64,000 nucleotides of DNA from Streptomyces formicae (lineage in GTDB: Bacteria > Actinomycetota > Actinomycetes > Streptomycetales > Streptomycetaceae), in NCBI RefSeq assembly GCF_002556545.1, contig NZ_CP022685.1:7542001-7606000 (forward strand), given 5' to 3'. A program made the translations under genes and the position numbers. Of the stretch, positions 41,754 to 49,683 are shown one piece after another. Each line of letters opens with the position of its first letter. Positions within the stretch are counted from its first letter, which is position 1. The notes beneath the pieces are model-generated. The model was not told the origin of the DNA, made no database searches, and worked only from the letters and a program-made list of their open reading frames with translations.

Positions 41754-42935
41754 ATGGACGGCAGGTGGCCCCGGTGGGGCGCTGAAGCCGGGTTGGTCGT
41801 GCTGACGCTTCTGCCGCCGCTGCTGTCGCAGCCGTACGTGGACACCTCCGGGGCGGCATGGGTGTCGCTCACGGCGTACGAGGTGGTGGGAGCGGTGGTC
41901 CTGCTGCTGAGGCGGCGGCTGCCGGCCACTGCCTTTGTCGTGGTTTTCGGGGCCCTGCTGGCGGCGTTGGTGGGCAGCGCGGGCGCGGGGGCCAAGCTGT
42001 CGCCGCTGGTCTTCCTGCCGCTGGCGGTGATGCTCTACAACCTGGGCAACCATGGCACGAGCTGGCGACGGACCCTGTCGGCGGTCCTCGGCGTCACCGT
42101 GCTGAGCGTGGCCGGTCTGTGGCTGAACCGGATGACGACCGACTCCGGCGACTTCCAGGGCGGTCTGGACGTCCTCGCCGCACTGGCCCCGATGCCGCTG
42201 GCGTGGGCCATGGGGTTCGCCGCGCGGACGCGGCAGGAACTGCTGGCCGCGGCCGAGCGGCGGGCGGCCGACGCGCGCCGGGCGCAGGCCCTGGAGGCGG
42301 CGCAGGCCACACAGCGCGAGCGGACACGGATCGCCGGTGAGATGCACGATGTGGTCGCGCACTCGCTGACCCTGCTCGTGGTGCACGCGGAGACCCTGCG
42401 GGCCCGCGGCGGCGAGCTGCCCGACTGGGCCCGTGCCCAGGTCGACGGTCTTGCGACGGCGGGCAGGCAGAGCAGCGGCGAGCTGCGTGACCTGCTGCGG
42501 ATGCTGCGCGATCCCACGGACGCGGTCCCGCTCCAGCCGGTGCCGGACCTCGGCGAGCTGGACACGTTGCTGGACAGCCACCGTGCCGAGGGAGGGACGG
42601 TCGAGCTGACGACGGGCGGCACGCTGGAGTCCGTTCCGGGGCCGGTGCAGCTGGCGGCGTACCGCGTCGTGCAGGAGGCACTGGTCAACGCACGTCGGCA
42701 CGCGCCCGGGGCACCGGTCCGGGTGAGTGTCGACGGCGTAGCGGAAGAGTTGCGGTGCGAGGTCGTGAACGGCCGCGCGGCGCGGCGCGCAACGGCCGGC
42801 GCGGGTGTCGGACTCGGTCTGGTCAGCATGGAGGAACGGGTGGGTGCGCTGGGCGGCGAACTCACCGCGGGCCCGACCGGTGAGGGCGGCTTCCGCCTCG
42901 TGGCCACGATGCCGTGGGAGCCTGCCGGTGTCTGA
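41754..42935 (+). CDS. Sensor histidine kinase, NarL-type two-component system
   Basis: About 393 residues from the ATG at 41754 (MDGRWPRW), chosen because GGAGGG lies about 9 bases upstream; earlier in-frame starts are closer than a ribosome site allows. Four or five membrane helices in the first 150 residues (AGLVVLTLLPPLLS, LPATAFVVVFGALLAALVG), then the HisKA_3 box ERTRIAGEMHDVVAHSLTLL with the phospho-His, and an ATPase end GAGVGLGLVSMEERVGALGG. Its TGA overlaps the response regulator start. It probably controls the serine hydrolase downstream or envelope genes. Confidence 0.93.
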   Translation: MDGRWPRWGAEAGLVVLTLLPPLLSQPYVDTSGAAWVSLTAYEVVGAVVLLLRRRLPATAFVVVFGALLAALVGSAGAGAKLSPLVFLPLAVMLYNLGNHGTSWRRTLSAVLGVTVLSVAGLWLNRMTTDSGDFQGGLDVLAALAPMPLAWAMGFAARTRQELLAAAERRAADARRAQALEAAQATQRERTRIAGEMHDVVAHSLTLLVVHAETLRARGGELPDWARAQVDGLATAGRQSSGELRDLLRMLRDPTDAVPLQPVPDLGELDTLLDSHRAEGGTVELTTGGTLESVPGPVQLAAYRVVQEALVNARRHAPGAPVRVSVDGVAEELRCEVVNGRAARRATAGAGVGLGLVSMEERVGALGGELTAGPTGEGGFRLVATMPWEPAGV

Positions 42936-43593
42936 GCAGATCAGTGTGCTCGTCGTGGACGACGAGCCGATCATCCGCGCCGGTCTGAGCGCGATCCTGG
43001 ACAGCCAGGCGGACATCACCGTGGCGGGCACCGCGAACGACGGTGAGGAAGCCGTCGAGGCGTGCGCGCGGCTGCGGCCCAACGTGCTGCTGATGGACAT
43101 CCGCATGCCGCGCCGCGACGGACTGTGGGCGCTGGCTGAGCTGGGCCGCCGGGGACTGACCAGGCCGGGGCGCAGCCGGGTGCTGATGCTGACCACGTTC
43201 GACCTGGACGAGTACGTCGACGACGCGCTGGCCGCCGGGGCCTCCGGCTTCCTGCTGAAGAACAGTTCGTACGAAGAGCTGACCGGGGCCGTGCGCGCCG
43301 CGGCGGCCGGGCACAGCGCGCTGAGTCCCGCGGTGACCCAGCGCATCATCGAGGGGCATCTCAGCGGCCGCCGCCGACCCGGCGACCAGGAGCTGGCCCG
43401 GCTGCGGGACCTCACCGAGCGGGAGGTCGACGTGCTGCGTCTGATCCGGGACGGGATGAGCAACGCCGAGATCGCCGAACGGCTCGTGGTGAGCCTGCAC
43501 ACGGTGAAGACGCACGTCAGCCGTGTGCTGACGAAGACCGGCTGCCAGAGCAGGGCGCAGGCGGCGGTGCTGGCCAGGAACACCCTGCCCTGA
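42928..43593 (+). CDS. Response regulator, NarL/LuxR type
   Basis: 221 residues from the GTG at 42928, overlapping the kinase stop. The receiver domain shows VLVVDDEPIIRAGL, the phospho-Asp in LLMDIRMPRRDG, the LTTFDLDEYV switch and the Lys in GFLLKNSS. The C-terminal LuxR HTH is LTEREVDVLRLIRDGMSNAEIAERLVVSLHTVKTHVSRVLTK in consecutive blocks. Partner of the kinase just upstream; a 26-bp palindrome downstream, before the lipoprotein hydrolase gene, is a possible target site. Confidence 0.94.
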   Translation: MSEQISVLVVDDEPIIRAGLSAILDSQADITVAGTANDGEEAVEACARLRPNVLLMDIRMPRRDGLWALAELGRRGLTRPGRSRVLMLTTFDLDEYVDDALAAGASGFLLKNSSYEELTGAVRAAAAGHSALSPAVTQRIIEGHLSGRRRPGDQELARLRDLTEREVDVLRLIRDGMSNAEIAERLVVSLHTVKTHVSRVLTKTGCQSRAQAAVLARNTLP

Positions 43594-43633
43594 CCCGCCC
43601 CTTCCTGGTGGGCGGGCGGGGCGCCGGCCCCCG

Positions 43634-43659
43634 CGAGGTCATTCCTAGGAGTGACCTCG
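43634..43659. promoter_or_regulatory. 26-bp near-perfect palindrome before serine hydrolase
   Basis: CGAGGTCA and TGACCTCG flank a central TCCTAGGA palindrome, with a single mismatched pair. It lies 41 bp after the response regulator stop and 155 bp before the hydrolase start, without a T-run, so an operator is as likely as a terminator. Confidence 0.5.
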
Positions 43660-43813
43660 TGCCCGCGGGAAGCCCGCCATCGAGCGATGTGCCGGGAGCG
43701 CGCCGCTGACTGAATGGCTGTTGTGCGCGGGATCCGCCAGAAGGCCGCTCGACGGATGGATGCCAGGTCCCTCGACGCACAGAGCAACTGTCATGCGCCG
43801 AAGGGAACCTGTC

Positions 43814-45100
43814 ATGCCCATACATATGCCGTGCCGCCGCCACCGGATCCGCCGTGGGGTGCTGACCGTGGCGTTGGCGACCTGCATGGGCGCGGCGCTC
43901 GTGAGCTGTTCGGATGCGGAGTCGGACGGGGCCGGGCGGAGCGCGGTGAGCCCGGCGGCCGACACCCGGCTGGCCGGCCTCGCGCAGAAGGCGGCCGACA
44001 CCGGCTCCTTGGGCGTCATCGTCCGGGTCGACTCCGGCGACGGGAAGCCCGTCGAGATCGCGAAGCAGGCCGCCTGGACGAAGGAAGATCACCGCATCGC
44101 CGTCAGTGACCAGTTCCGGGTCGGCTCCAACACCAAGACGGTCACCGCGACCCTCGTCCTGCAACAGGTCGCCGAGAAGAAGATCAGCCTCGACGACACG
44201 GTGGAGAAGTGGCTGCCAGGTCTGGTCCAGGGCGGCGAGGACATCACCGTACGGATGCTGCTCAACCACACCAGCGGGCTCGGCGACTTCCTGCTGACGC
44301 CGGAGTTCCTGCCCTCGCTCACCGGCCAGGAGCAGCGCACCTGGACGCCGGAGCAACTCCTCGCCGTCACACCTCAGCGGGAGTCCGCGCCCGGTGAGAC
44401 GTACTCCTACAGCAACGCCGGCTACGAGGCACTCGGACTCATTCTGGAGAAGGCCACCGGGAGCGACCTGGCCGAGCTGATCCAGGAGAAGATCACCGGG
44501 CCGCTCGGCATGAAGGACTCGTTCTTGGTGACGCACGCCGATGGAGACACCGACGAGACCACCGGGAAGCAGCACGTGACCGGCTACGAGCCGGATGCCG
44601 AGCGCCTGAAGGCCATCCTCGCCGGGACCGTGGACCTGCCCGAGGGCGTCGGGTTCGCCGGTCCCGAACGCCCCAAGGGCAACGTCGACACCTCCGCCAT
44701 CGACCCGAGCTGGTCCTGGGCGGCCGGCGGCATGGTCTCGACCGCACAGGACTGGCAGCGTTTCCTGACCGCGCTGATCTCCGGCGAACTGCTGCCCGAG
44801 GCGCAGCTGAAGCAGATGCGCACCACGGTCGACGCTCCCGAGGAGGGCGGAGGCTACGGACTGGGCCTGATGCGGGTCGACACCTCCTGCGGCACCGTCT
44901 GGGGGCACACCGGCGGCCTGCCCGGCTACTCCAGCGAGGTCTACACCGACGCGAGCGGTCGGCGCAGCGTCGCCGTCCTGACGAGCACGAACTTCCGCAT
45001 CAAGGAGAAGAAGGCGGCCACCACGAACAAGACGCTCGTCGAAGCGGCCACCTGCCGGATGCTCGGCGAGCCGCAGCCCTCGGACAGCCCCGCCGAATGA
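43814..45100 (+). CDS. Lipoprotein serine hydrolase (beta-lactamase/DD-carboxypeptidase family)
   Basis: 428 residues from the ATG at 43814, with AAGGGA upstream. A basic N-terminus and hydrophobic stretch end in a lipobox ALVSC (Cys32), so it is probably a membrane-anchored lipoprotein. The class C catalytic motifs are complete: S105-NTK108, Y199-SN201 and H365-TG. The family includes D-alanyl-D-alanine carboxypeptidases, esterases and beta-lactamases; the lack of other clues leaves the substrate open. It follows a two-component system and may be its target. The terminator at 45302 closes the unit. Confidence 0.92.
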   Translation: MPIHMPCRRHRIRRGVLTVALATCMGAALVSCSDAESDGAGRSAVSPAADTRLAGLAQKAADTGSLGVIVRVDSGDGKPVEIAKQAAWTKEDHRIAVSDQFRVGSNTKTVTATLVLQQVAEKKISLDDTVEKWLPGLVQGGEDITVRMLLNHTSGLGDFLLTPEFLPSLTGQEQRTWTPEQLLAVTPQRESAPGETYSYSNAGYEALGLILEKATGSDLAELIQEKITGPLGMKDSFLVTHADGDTDETTGKQHVTGYEPDAERLKAILAGTVDLPEGVGFAGPERPKGNVDTSAIDPSWSWAAGGMVSTAQDWQRFLTALISGELLPEAQLKQMRTTVDAPEEGGGYGLGLMRVDTSCGTVWGHTGGLPGYSSEVYTDASGRRSVAVLTSTNFRIKEKKAATTNKTLVEAATCRMLGEPQPSDSPAE

Positions 45101-45301
45101 CTCAGGCGGAGGCAGGACGCCCCCTCCCTGAAGTGACGCTCGTTCTGATGGGTTGTCAGGTGGACTGTTGGGCAAGTCAGGCCCTGCTGGGGGCATATAC
45201 CGATGGGGCACCGAGGGTGGTCGTCGTTCTGCGCGGAGCTGTTCGTTCCTGATGGTGGCATCTGCGCGTCATCGGTAACTGACCGCAGCATCCAGCAATA
45301 T

Positions 45302-45337
45302 GAGAGGGCGGAAGGCAATTTTTCCTTCCGCCCTCTC
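45302..45337 (+). terminator. Intrinsic terminator
   Basis: 14-bp perfect arms (GAGAGGGCGGAAGG and its complement) with an A/T-rich 8-bp loop. About 200 bp downstream of the serine hydrolase gene. Strong and probably bidirectional. Confidence 0.75.
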
Positions 45338-45402
45338 GCCATCAGACCTCAGTAGCCTGCGCGGGTTTGACTGAGCGTTTCGCCCTGTGAGGTGTGTTTG
45401 AT

Positions 45403-45430
45403 CCCGGGTCAGGTTCCGCGCCAGTTCAGG
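45403..45430. repeat. 28-bp direct repeat, copy 1 (transposase 3'-end sequence)
   Basis: A 28-bp sequence beginning CCCGGGTCAGGTTCCGCG recurs identically at 46259-46286 inside the IS5-type transposase remnant. The two copies flank an 830-bp segment containing the small secreted-protein gene. Both may derive from the same insertion-sequence end. Confidence 0.8.
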
Positions 45431-45573
45431 TTGGCTTCGCCCGTGAGGCCGTCGGCTTCCTCCAGCGCGGTACTCGGCATCGGATCGTCGGCGGCGTGAC
45501 CGAGCGCACAGCGTCCGGCGAGGGAGCGGCACAAGGCGTCCAGGTGGTCGTGGAGCGCCGCCTGGCGCTCCAC
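45409..45573 (-). CDS. Possible small ORF, 54 residues
   Basis: Minus-strand GTG start (MERQAALHDHLDALCRSLAG) ending LTGEANLNWRGT. Composition looks coding, and an upstream segment in another frame (SAPAPAPPTQDITVLAERLQV, to 45644) may be its lost N-terminus, implying a frameshift. The last codons coincide with the 28-bp repeat shared with the transposase remnant, so the end may be borrowed. Uncertain. Confidence 0.3.
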   Translation of the reverse strand: MERQAALHDHLDALCRSLAGRCALGHAADDPMPSTALEEADGLTGEANLNWRGT

Positions 45574-45867
45574 ACCGGCACCTGCAGCCTCTCGGCCAGA
45601 ACAGTGATGTCTTGGGTGGGAGGGGCGGGGGCCGGTGCGCTCATGCGATCACCATGGCATCCGCCACTGACATTCCTCGGGGAGCGGCGCGCGGCACGTC
45701 ACTGGAATGGCGACCGGCGCGATTCCGGCAGGGATTCACAGGCCGGGCACCTTTCGACTGTCCTCGAAACGATGGAAGTTGTGAAGCTGTGATGCCTACG
45801 ATGCGGCAGCAAACAGTCAACCGCCGCAACAGCGTGAGCCAGCGACGGTTAAATCTCAGGGGGAAGA

Positions 45868-46092
45868 ATGCGCAAAATCGGTCTTGTCTTCGCGACCGGC
45901 ATCGCCGGTGCCGCTGTCTTCATAGGATCTGGCTCGGCCCAAGCCGTCATCTTCAACCCGGACCCCTGCCTCGACTTGTCGGAGGTACAGAGCTGCGAAA
46001 ACCACACGCTCTATGGGTTCCGCCAGCCTGCGGGCCCGACGACGAATCCCTGCGGCCTCCCGTGGCGGCCCGTGGTGATCGGCTCCTGCTGA
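45868..46092 (+). CDS. Small secreted cysteine-containing protein
   Basis: 74 residues from the ATG at 45868, with GGGGGAAG upstream. Signal peptide MRKIGLVFATGIAGAAVFIGSGSAQA with AQA as the likely cleavage site, giving a ~48-residue mature peptide with four Cys (PDPC, VQSC, TNPC and a terminal GSC), probably two disulphides. No known family. It stands alone between insertion-sequence scars; signalling, inhibitor or surface roles are all open. Confidence 0.75.
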   Translation: MRKIGLVFATGIAGAAVFIGSGSAQAVIFNPDPCLDLSEVQSCENHTLYGFRQPAGPTTNPCGLPWRPVVIGSC

Positions 46093-46151
46093 GCCACGCC
46101 TTCGGTTGCCGTTAACCTCACCGTTTCACTCAGGGTGAGACCGGTTGCTGG

Positions 46152-46832
46152 CTACGAACGCGAAAGTGCCTTCTGATCTGGGGCGATGAACCTTGTCGAG
46201 GGGTTCTGCCGGTCCAGGTGGAAGGCCCTTTCTGCGTTCCGCGAGCTCGGGTCGCTGCCCCGGGTCAGGTTCCGCGCCAGTTCAGGGTGATCGATGGTCC
46301 AGCGGCGCGGAATGATCGTGAACCCCTTGACGCCCGGCGGGCGCTGGTCGGGGTGGACGTCGATGCCCAGGCGGGCGCCGTGCTTGATGGCGGTGGTCCG
46401 GTAGCCGGCGTCCGCCCAGGCTTTGGTCACCCGGGGGTGGGCGGCGGAGATGCGGGACAGCAGCGTGACGCCGGCTGCGGTGTCGGACACGCTCGCGGCG
46501 GTGACCAGCACGGTCAGCAGCAGGCCCAGGGTGTCGCAGCCGAGGTGGCGCTTGCGGCCGATGATCCGCTTGCCCGCGTCGGTGCCCTGGTCGGCCAGGT
46601 GCACGTTGGCGGAGGTCTTGATGGTCTGGCAGTCCAGCACGCAGGCGGACGGTTCGCCGTCGCGTCCTTCGGCCGCGCGGACCAGGTGCCGCAGCAGGCC
46701 GGTGAGCTGGGTGAAGAGATCGGGGGCGAGCCAGGAAGCCCATCCGCCGCGCGGACCAGGTCCTTGATCTTGGCTGCTGCAACACACCGTGCCTGATCTT
46801 CCGCACAGTGGTGCGGCCTTGCCGGTCCACAT
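46152..46832 (-). pseudogene. IS5-family transposase remnant
   Basis: The middle part of a DDE transposase: CVLDCQTIKTSANVHLADQG (first Asp region), GKRIIGRKRHLGCDTLGLLL, VSDTAAGVTLLSRISAAHP and KAWADAGYRTTAIKHGA (second Asp), GVKGFTIIPRRW. After RRW the reading jumps to an unrelated frame that carries the 28-bp repeat, so the Glu-containing C-terminus is deleted. The N-terminus is also disrupted. Not functional. Confidence 0.8.
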
Positions 46833-46950
46833 CCCGATCGGTCAATACCGTCAGTGACGGTTCGGCGCAGCCGGGGAGGGCTGGGGTGAGCCACGCAGAA
46901 ACGGCGGATGACGTGCCGACGGGTGGTGGCTCGCTCCTCAGCGCCGCGCA

Positions 46951-46971
46951 TTCTCCCCAGATTCTCCCCAG
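46951..46971. repeat. TTCTCCCCAG direct repeats inside right island edge
   Basis: Two copies at 46951 and 46962 (11-bp spacing), 67 bp from the end of intact corA. The same pair with the same spacing occurs at 18018/18029 beside corA remnant B. The matching position at the two ends suggests recombinase arm sites of the 17.9-47.0 kb element. Confidence 0.6.
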
Positions 46972-47037
46972 CGGGCTGAAATGGGAGCCCGGAGACGTTC
47001 GCGTCCGCGAAGCGGGTCGAAGGTTGCGTGCTCGGCG

Positions 47038-48228
47038 TTACAGCCAGTCCCGCCGCTTGAAGATGAAGTACAGACTCACGCACACCACCGCCATCAGCAG
47101 AATCGCGAACGGATACCCCGCCGCCCACTTCAGCTCCGGCATCGTCTCGAAGTTCATCCCGTAGATCGTCCCCACCAACGTGGGTGCGAACAGGATCGCC
47201 GCCCACGACGAGATCTTCTTGATCTCCTCGTTCTGCTCGAACCCCGCCTCCGCCAACGCCCGCATCTCCGCGTTCTGTTGCTGCGTCACCAGCGTCGCGT
47301 TGACCGTGAGGATGTCGGCGAGGGCCTGGCGGAAGCCGTCGACTCGTTCGCTGGTGTGGGTGACGTGGTCGGCCACGTCTCGCAGGTAGCGCTGGAGTTC
47401 CTCGTCCGTGCCGTACTTGGCGAAGCCTGCCATCAGGGCGTGGAGCATGCTCACCAAGGGGCGCGTCGCTCGTTGGAACTCGACCATTTCGCGGGAGAGT
47501 TCGTAGATGCGGCGGGAGACCGCGGGGTCGCCGCCGAAGACCTCGGTCTCGATTTCGTCGATGTCGTTCTGGACGCCGGAGACGACCGGGGCGTAGCCGT
47601 CGACCACCGCGTCGAGTATGGCGTAGAGGACCGCCTCGGGGCCGAGTTTGAGGAGGTCGGGGGTTTCCTCCATGCGGCGGCGGACCGCCGAGAGGTCGGG
47701 GGCCGCGCCGTGCCTGACCGTGATCACGAAGTCCGGGCCCACGAAGACGTGCAGCTCGCCGAAGTCGACCTCCTCGGGGGCGTCGAGGTAGCGGGCGGCG
47801 CGCAGGACGACGAAGAGGGTCTCGCCGTAGCGCTCCAGCTTCGGGCGCTGATGGGCCTCCATGGCGTCTTCCACGGCCAGTTCGTGGAGGTCGAACTCGG
47901 CGGCCAGGGACAGGAGTTCCGCCTCCGTCGGGCGGGCGAGGCCGATCCACGCCATGCCGTCCCGCTGCTCGCGCAGTTCTCTGAAGGTGTCCGCGAGGGT
48001 GGACGGCGTGGCCACCCGGACGCCGTCCCGGTACAGCGCCGCCTGCACCACGCTGTCGCCCGCGTCCGGAGCGGCCTCGGCCGACGTCGGTGTGGTGGGG
48101 GCGGGGTGTGCGTCCTTCGCCGGTGCGGGGGTCTGAGGTGTCGTTCGGCGCCACACGTGCTTTCTCCCGTTCTTCGCGGGAGGCGTGGGTGGTGTGGGTG
48201 GTGTGGGGCGGGCTCGGCGTTCCGCCAT
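47038..48228 (-). CDS. corA: CorA-family magnesium/cobalt transporter
   Basis: 396 residues. A Pro/Thr-rich N-terminal extension (~1-55), a cytoplasmic alpha/beta domain (AWIGLARPTEAELLSLAAEF, ELAVEDAMEAHQRPKLERYG, VFVGPDFVITVRHG), a long stalk helix, then two C-terminal membrane helices with the GMN signature (357-359) and a basic end FKRRDWL. Forms a pentameric Mg2+ channel in the cytoplasmic membrane. Its 3' end is repeated at 17692 and 13943, so the last ~62 codons may have been supplied by an integrated element that restored the gene. Confidence 0.95.
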   Translation of the reverse strand: MAERRARPTPPTPPTPPAKNGRKHVWRRTTPQTPAPAKDAHPAPTTPTSAEAAPDAGDSVVQAALYRDGVRVATPSTLADTFRELREQRDGMAWIGLARPTEAELLSLAAEFDLHELAVEDAMEAHQRPKLERYGETLFVVLRAARYLDAPEEVDFGELHVFVGPDFVITVRHGAAPDLSAVRRRMEETPDLLKLGPEAVLYAILDAVVDGYAPVVSGVQNDIDEIETEVFGGDPAVSRRIYELSREMVEFQRATRPLVSMLHALMAGFAKYGTDEELQRYLRDVADHVTHTSERVDGFRQALADILTVNATLVTQQQNAEMRALAEAGFEQNEEIKKISSWAAILFAPTLVGTIYGMNFETMPELKWAAGYPFAILLMAVVCVSLYFIFKRRDWL

Positions 48229-48438
48229 GCTGGGCGGCCTCCCATGTCGAACGTGTGTCTAGATGGCCACGGAGCAGGATATACGTCTCAAAAGGCGCGG
48301 GCGTGGCGACATCGCGGACGCGGCGCAGCCAGGACGCAGGCAGGAGGTGGACGCACGCGGACGCACGCTGACATGCGCGGACGCGGCGCGGACTCCTTGC
48401 GGACCATAGGTGTCCGCAATAGTCGTTAGCGTGCGGGC

Positions 48439-49674
48439 ATGGCGACGGCGGGAGAGGCAGTGCAAGCGAAGACGAAGACGAAGACGAAGACGAAGGCAAT
48501 GGTGAAGGCGCAGGCTCGTGAGCGTGTTCTTGGGCGGCTTGCGCTCAATCGCGCCACCCTCGACCGGCAGCTCCTGCTGCGCCGCTCCACCGACCTCTCC
48601 GTCGAGGACGCCGTCGGGCACCTCGTCGGGCTCCAGGCGCAGAACGTCAAGCCGCCCTACTACGCGCTCGCCGCGCGGCTCGAAGGCTTCGATCCGGCCG
48701 AGCTCTCCGGTCTTCTCGCCGACCGGAGGGTCGTCCGTACGGTCACCATGCGGTCCACCATTCACTTGCACACCGCCGAAGACGCCTTTCCCGTACGGCA
48801 GTTGATGCAGAGCGCCCTCGAACGCGAGCTGACCGCCTTCCGCGCGGGGCTGGTCGGCGTCGATCTCAAGGAGCTGGCCGGGATCGCCCGCGAGGCCGTC
48901 GAGGTCGAACCCCGCACCATGAAGCAGCTCCGCGAGGTGCTGCTCGTGCGGTGGCCCGACGCCGATCCGCAGTCCCTCGCGATCGCCGCCCGCTGCGTAC
49001 TGCCCCTCGTCCAGGTGACCCCGCGCGGGCTGTGGCGGCGCAGTGGGCAGGTGGCGCTGACCACCGCCGGGCACTGGCTCGGGACCCCGGGTGACTCGCA
49101 GGGAGACGCGGCCGGTCCCGACGCCATGGTGCTGCGCTATCTCGCCGCGTTCGGGCCCGCCTCCGTCAAGGACATGCAGACCTGGGCCCGGCTCACGCGG
49201 CTGCGGGAGGTCTTCGAGCGGCTGCGGCCCGGCCTTCGTACGTTCCGTGACGAGAACGGCGTCGAGCTCTTCGATCTGCCCGACGCCCCGCGCCCCGATC
49301 CGGACACTCCGGCGCCGCCCCGCTTCCTCCCCGAGTACGACAACCTCCTCCTGTCGCACGCCGATCGCACCCGCGTCGTCCCCGCCGCGTACAAGGGGCG
49401 TACGTGGAAGGGGAACTACACCTACTGCGTCTTCCTGCTCGACGGGTTCCTCGCCGGTCTCTGGCGGCTCGTGGAGGACGCGGGGAGCGGGACCGCCGTG
49501 CTCGTCATCGAGCCGTTCGAGTCGCCCGAGAAGCTGGGGCGGGAACAGCGGGACGCGTTGACGACGGAGGCCGGGCGGATGCTGACGCGGATCGCGGAGA
49601 CCTCCACCTCGTACGACATCCGTTTCGGGACCGTCTATGGGACGGTCAAAGATGGCAGCGCCCTCGGTCAATAG
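48439..49674 (+). CDS. Winged-helix DNA-binding protein, AlkZ/HTH_42 family
   Basis: 411 residues. After a Lys-Thr repeat (from AAGACG repeats) comes a three-winged-helix domain: LALNRATLDRQLLLRR, GHLVGLQAQNVKPPYYALAARL with the Q-A-Q motif corresponding to the QxQ catalytic site of AlkZ/YcaQ glycosylases, VVRTVTMRSTIHLHT, and C-terminal FLPEYDNLLLSHADRTRVV. AlkZ-like enzymes remove alkylated or cross-linked bases; several relatives protect producers from DNA-damaging metabolites. Alone on its strand, divergent from corA. Confidence 0.85.
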   Translation: MATAGEAVQAKTKTKTKTKAMVKAQARERVLGRLALNRATLDRQLLLRRSTDLSVEDAVGHLVGLQAQNVKPPYYALAARLEGFDPAELSGLLADRRVVRTVTMRSTIHLHTAEDAFPVRQLMQSALERELTAFRAGLVGVDLKELAGIAREAVEVEPRTMKQLREVLLVRWPDADPQSLAIAARCVLPLVQVTPRGLWRRSGQVALTTAGHWLGTPGDSQGDAAGPDAMVLRYLAAFGPASVKDMQTWARLTRLREVFERLRPGLRTFRDENGVELFDLPDAPRPDPDTPAPPRFLPEYDNLLLSHADRTRVVPAAYKGRTWKGNYTYCVFLLDGFLAGLWRLVEDAGSGTAVLVIEPFESPEKLGREQRDALTTEAGRMLTRIAETSTSYDIRFGTVYGTVKDGSALGQ

Positions 49675-49683
49675 GCTGCTCCC

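Noticed and set aside
41394..43787. 797-codon minus-strand frame and another at 43517-45211
   Set aside because: Lie opposite the kinase, response regulator and serine hydrolase, which have full catalytic motifs; the frames are low-complexity shadows.
46514..48499. 661-codon minus-strand frame overlapping corA
   Set aside because: Shares the strand with corA but is in another frame, Pro/Arg-rich and motif-free; corA and the transposase remnant explain the DNA.
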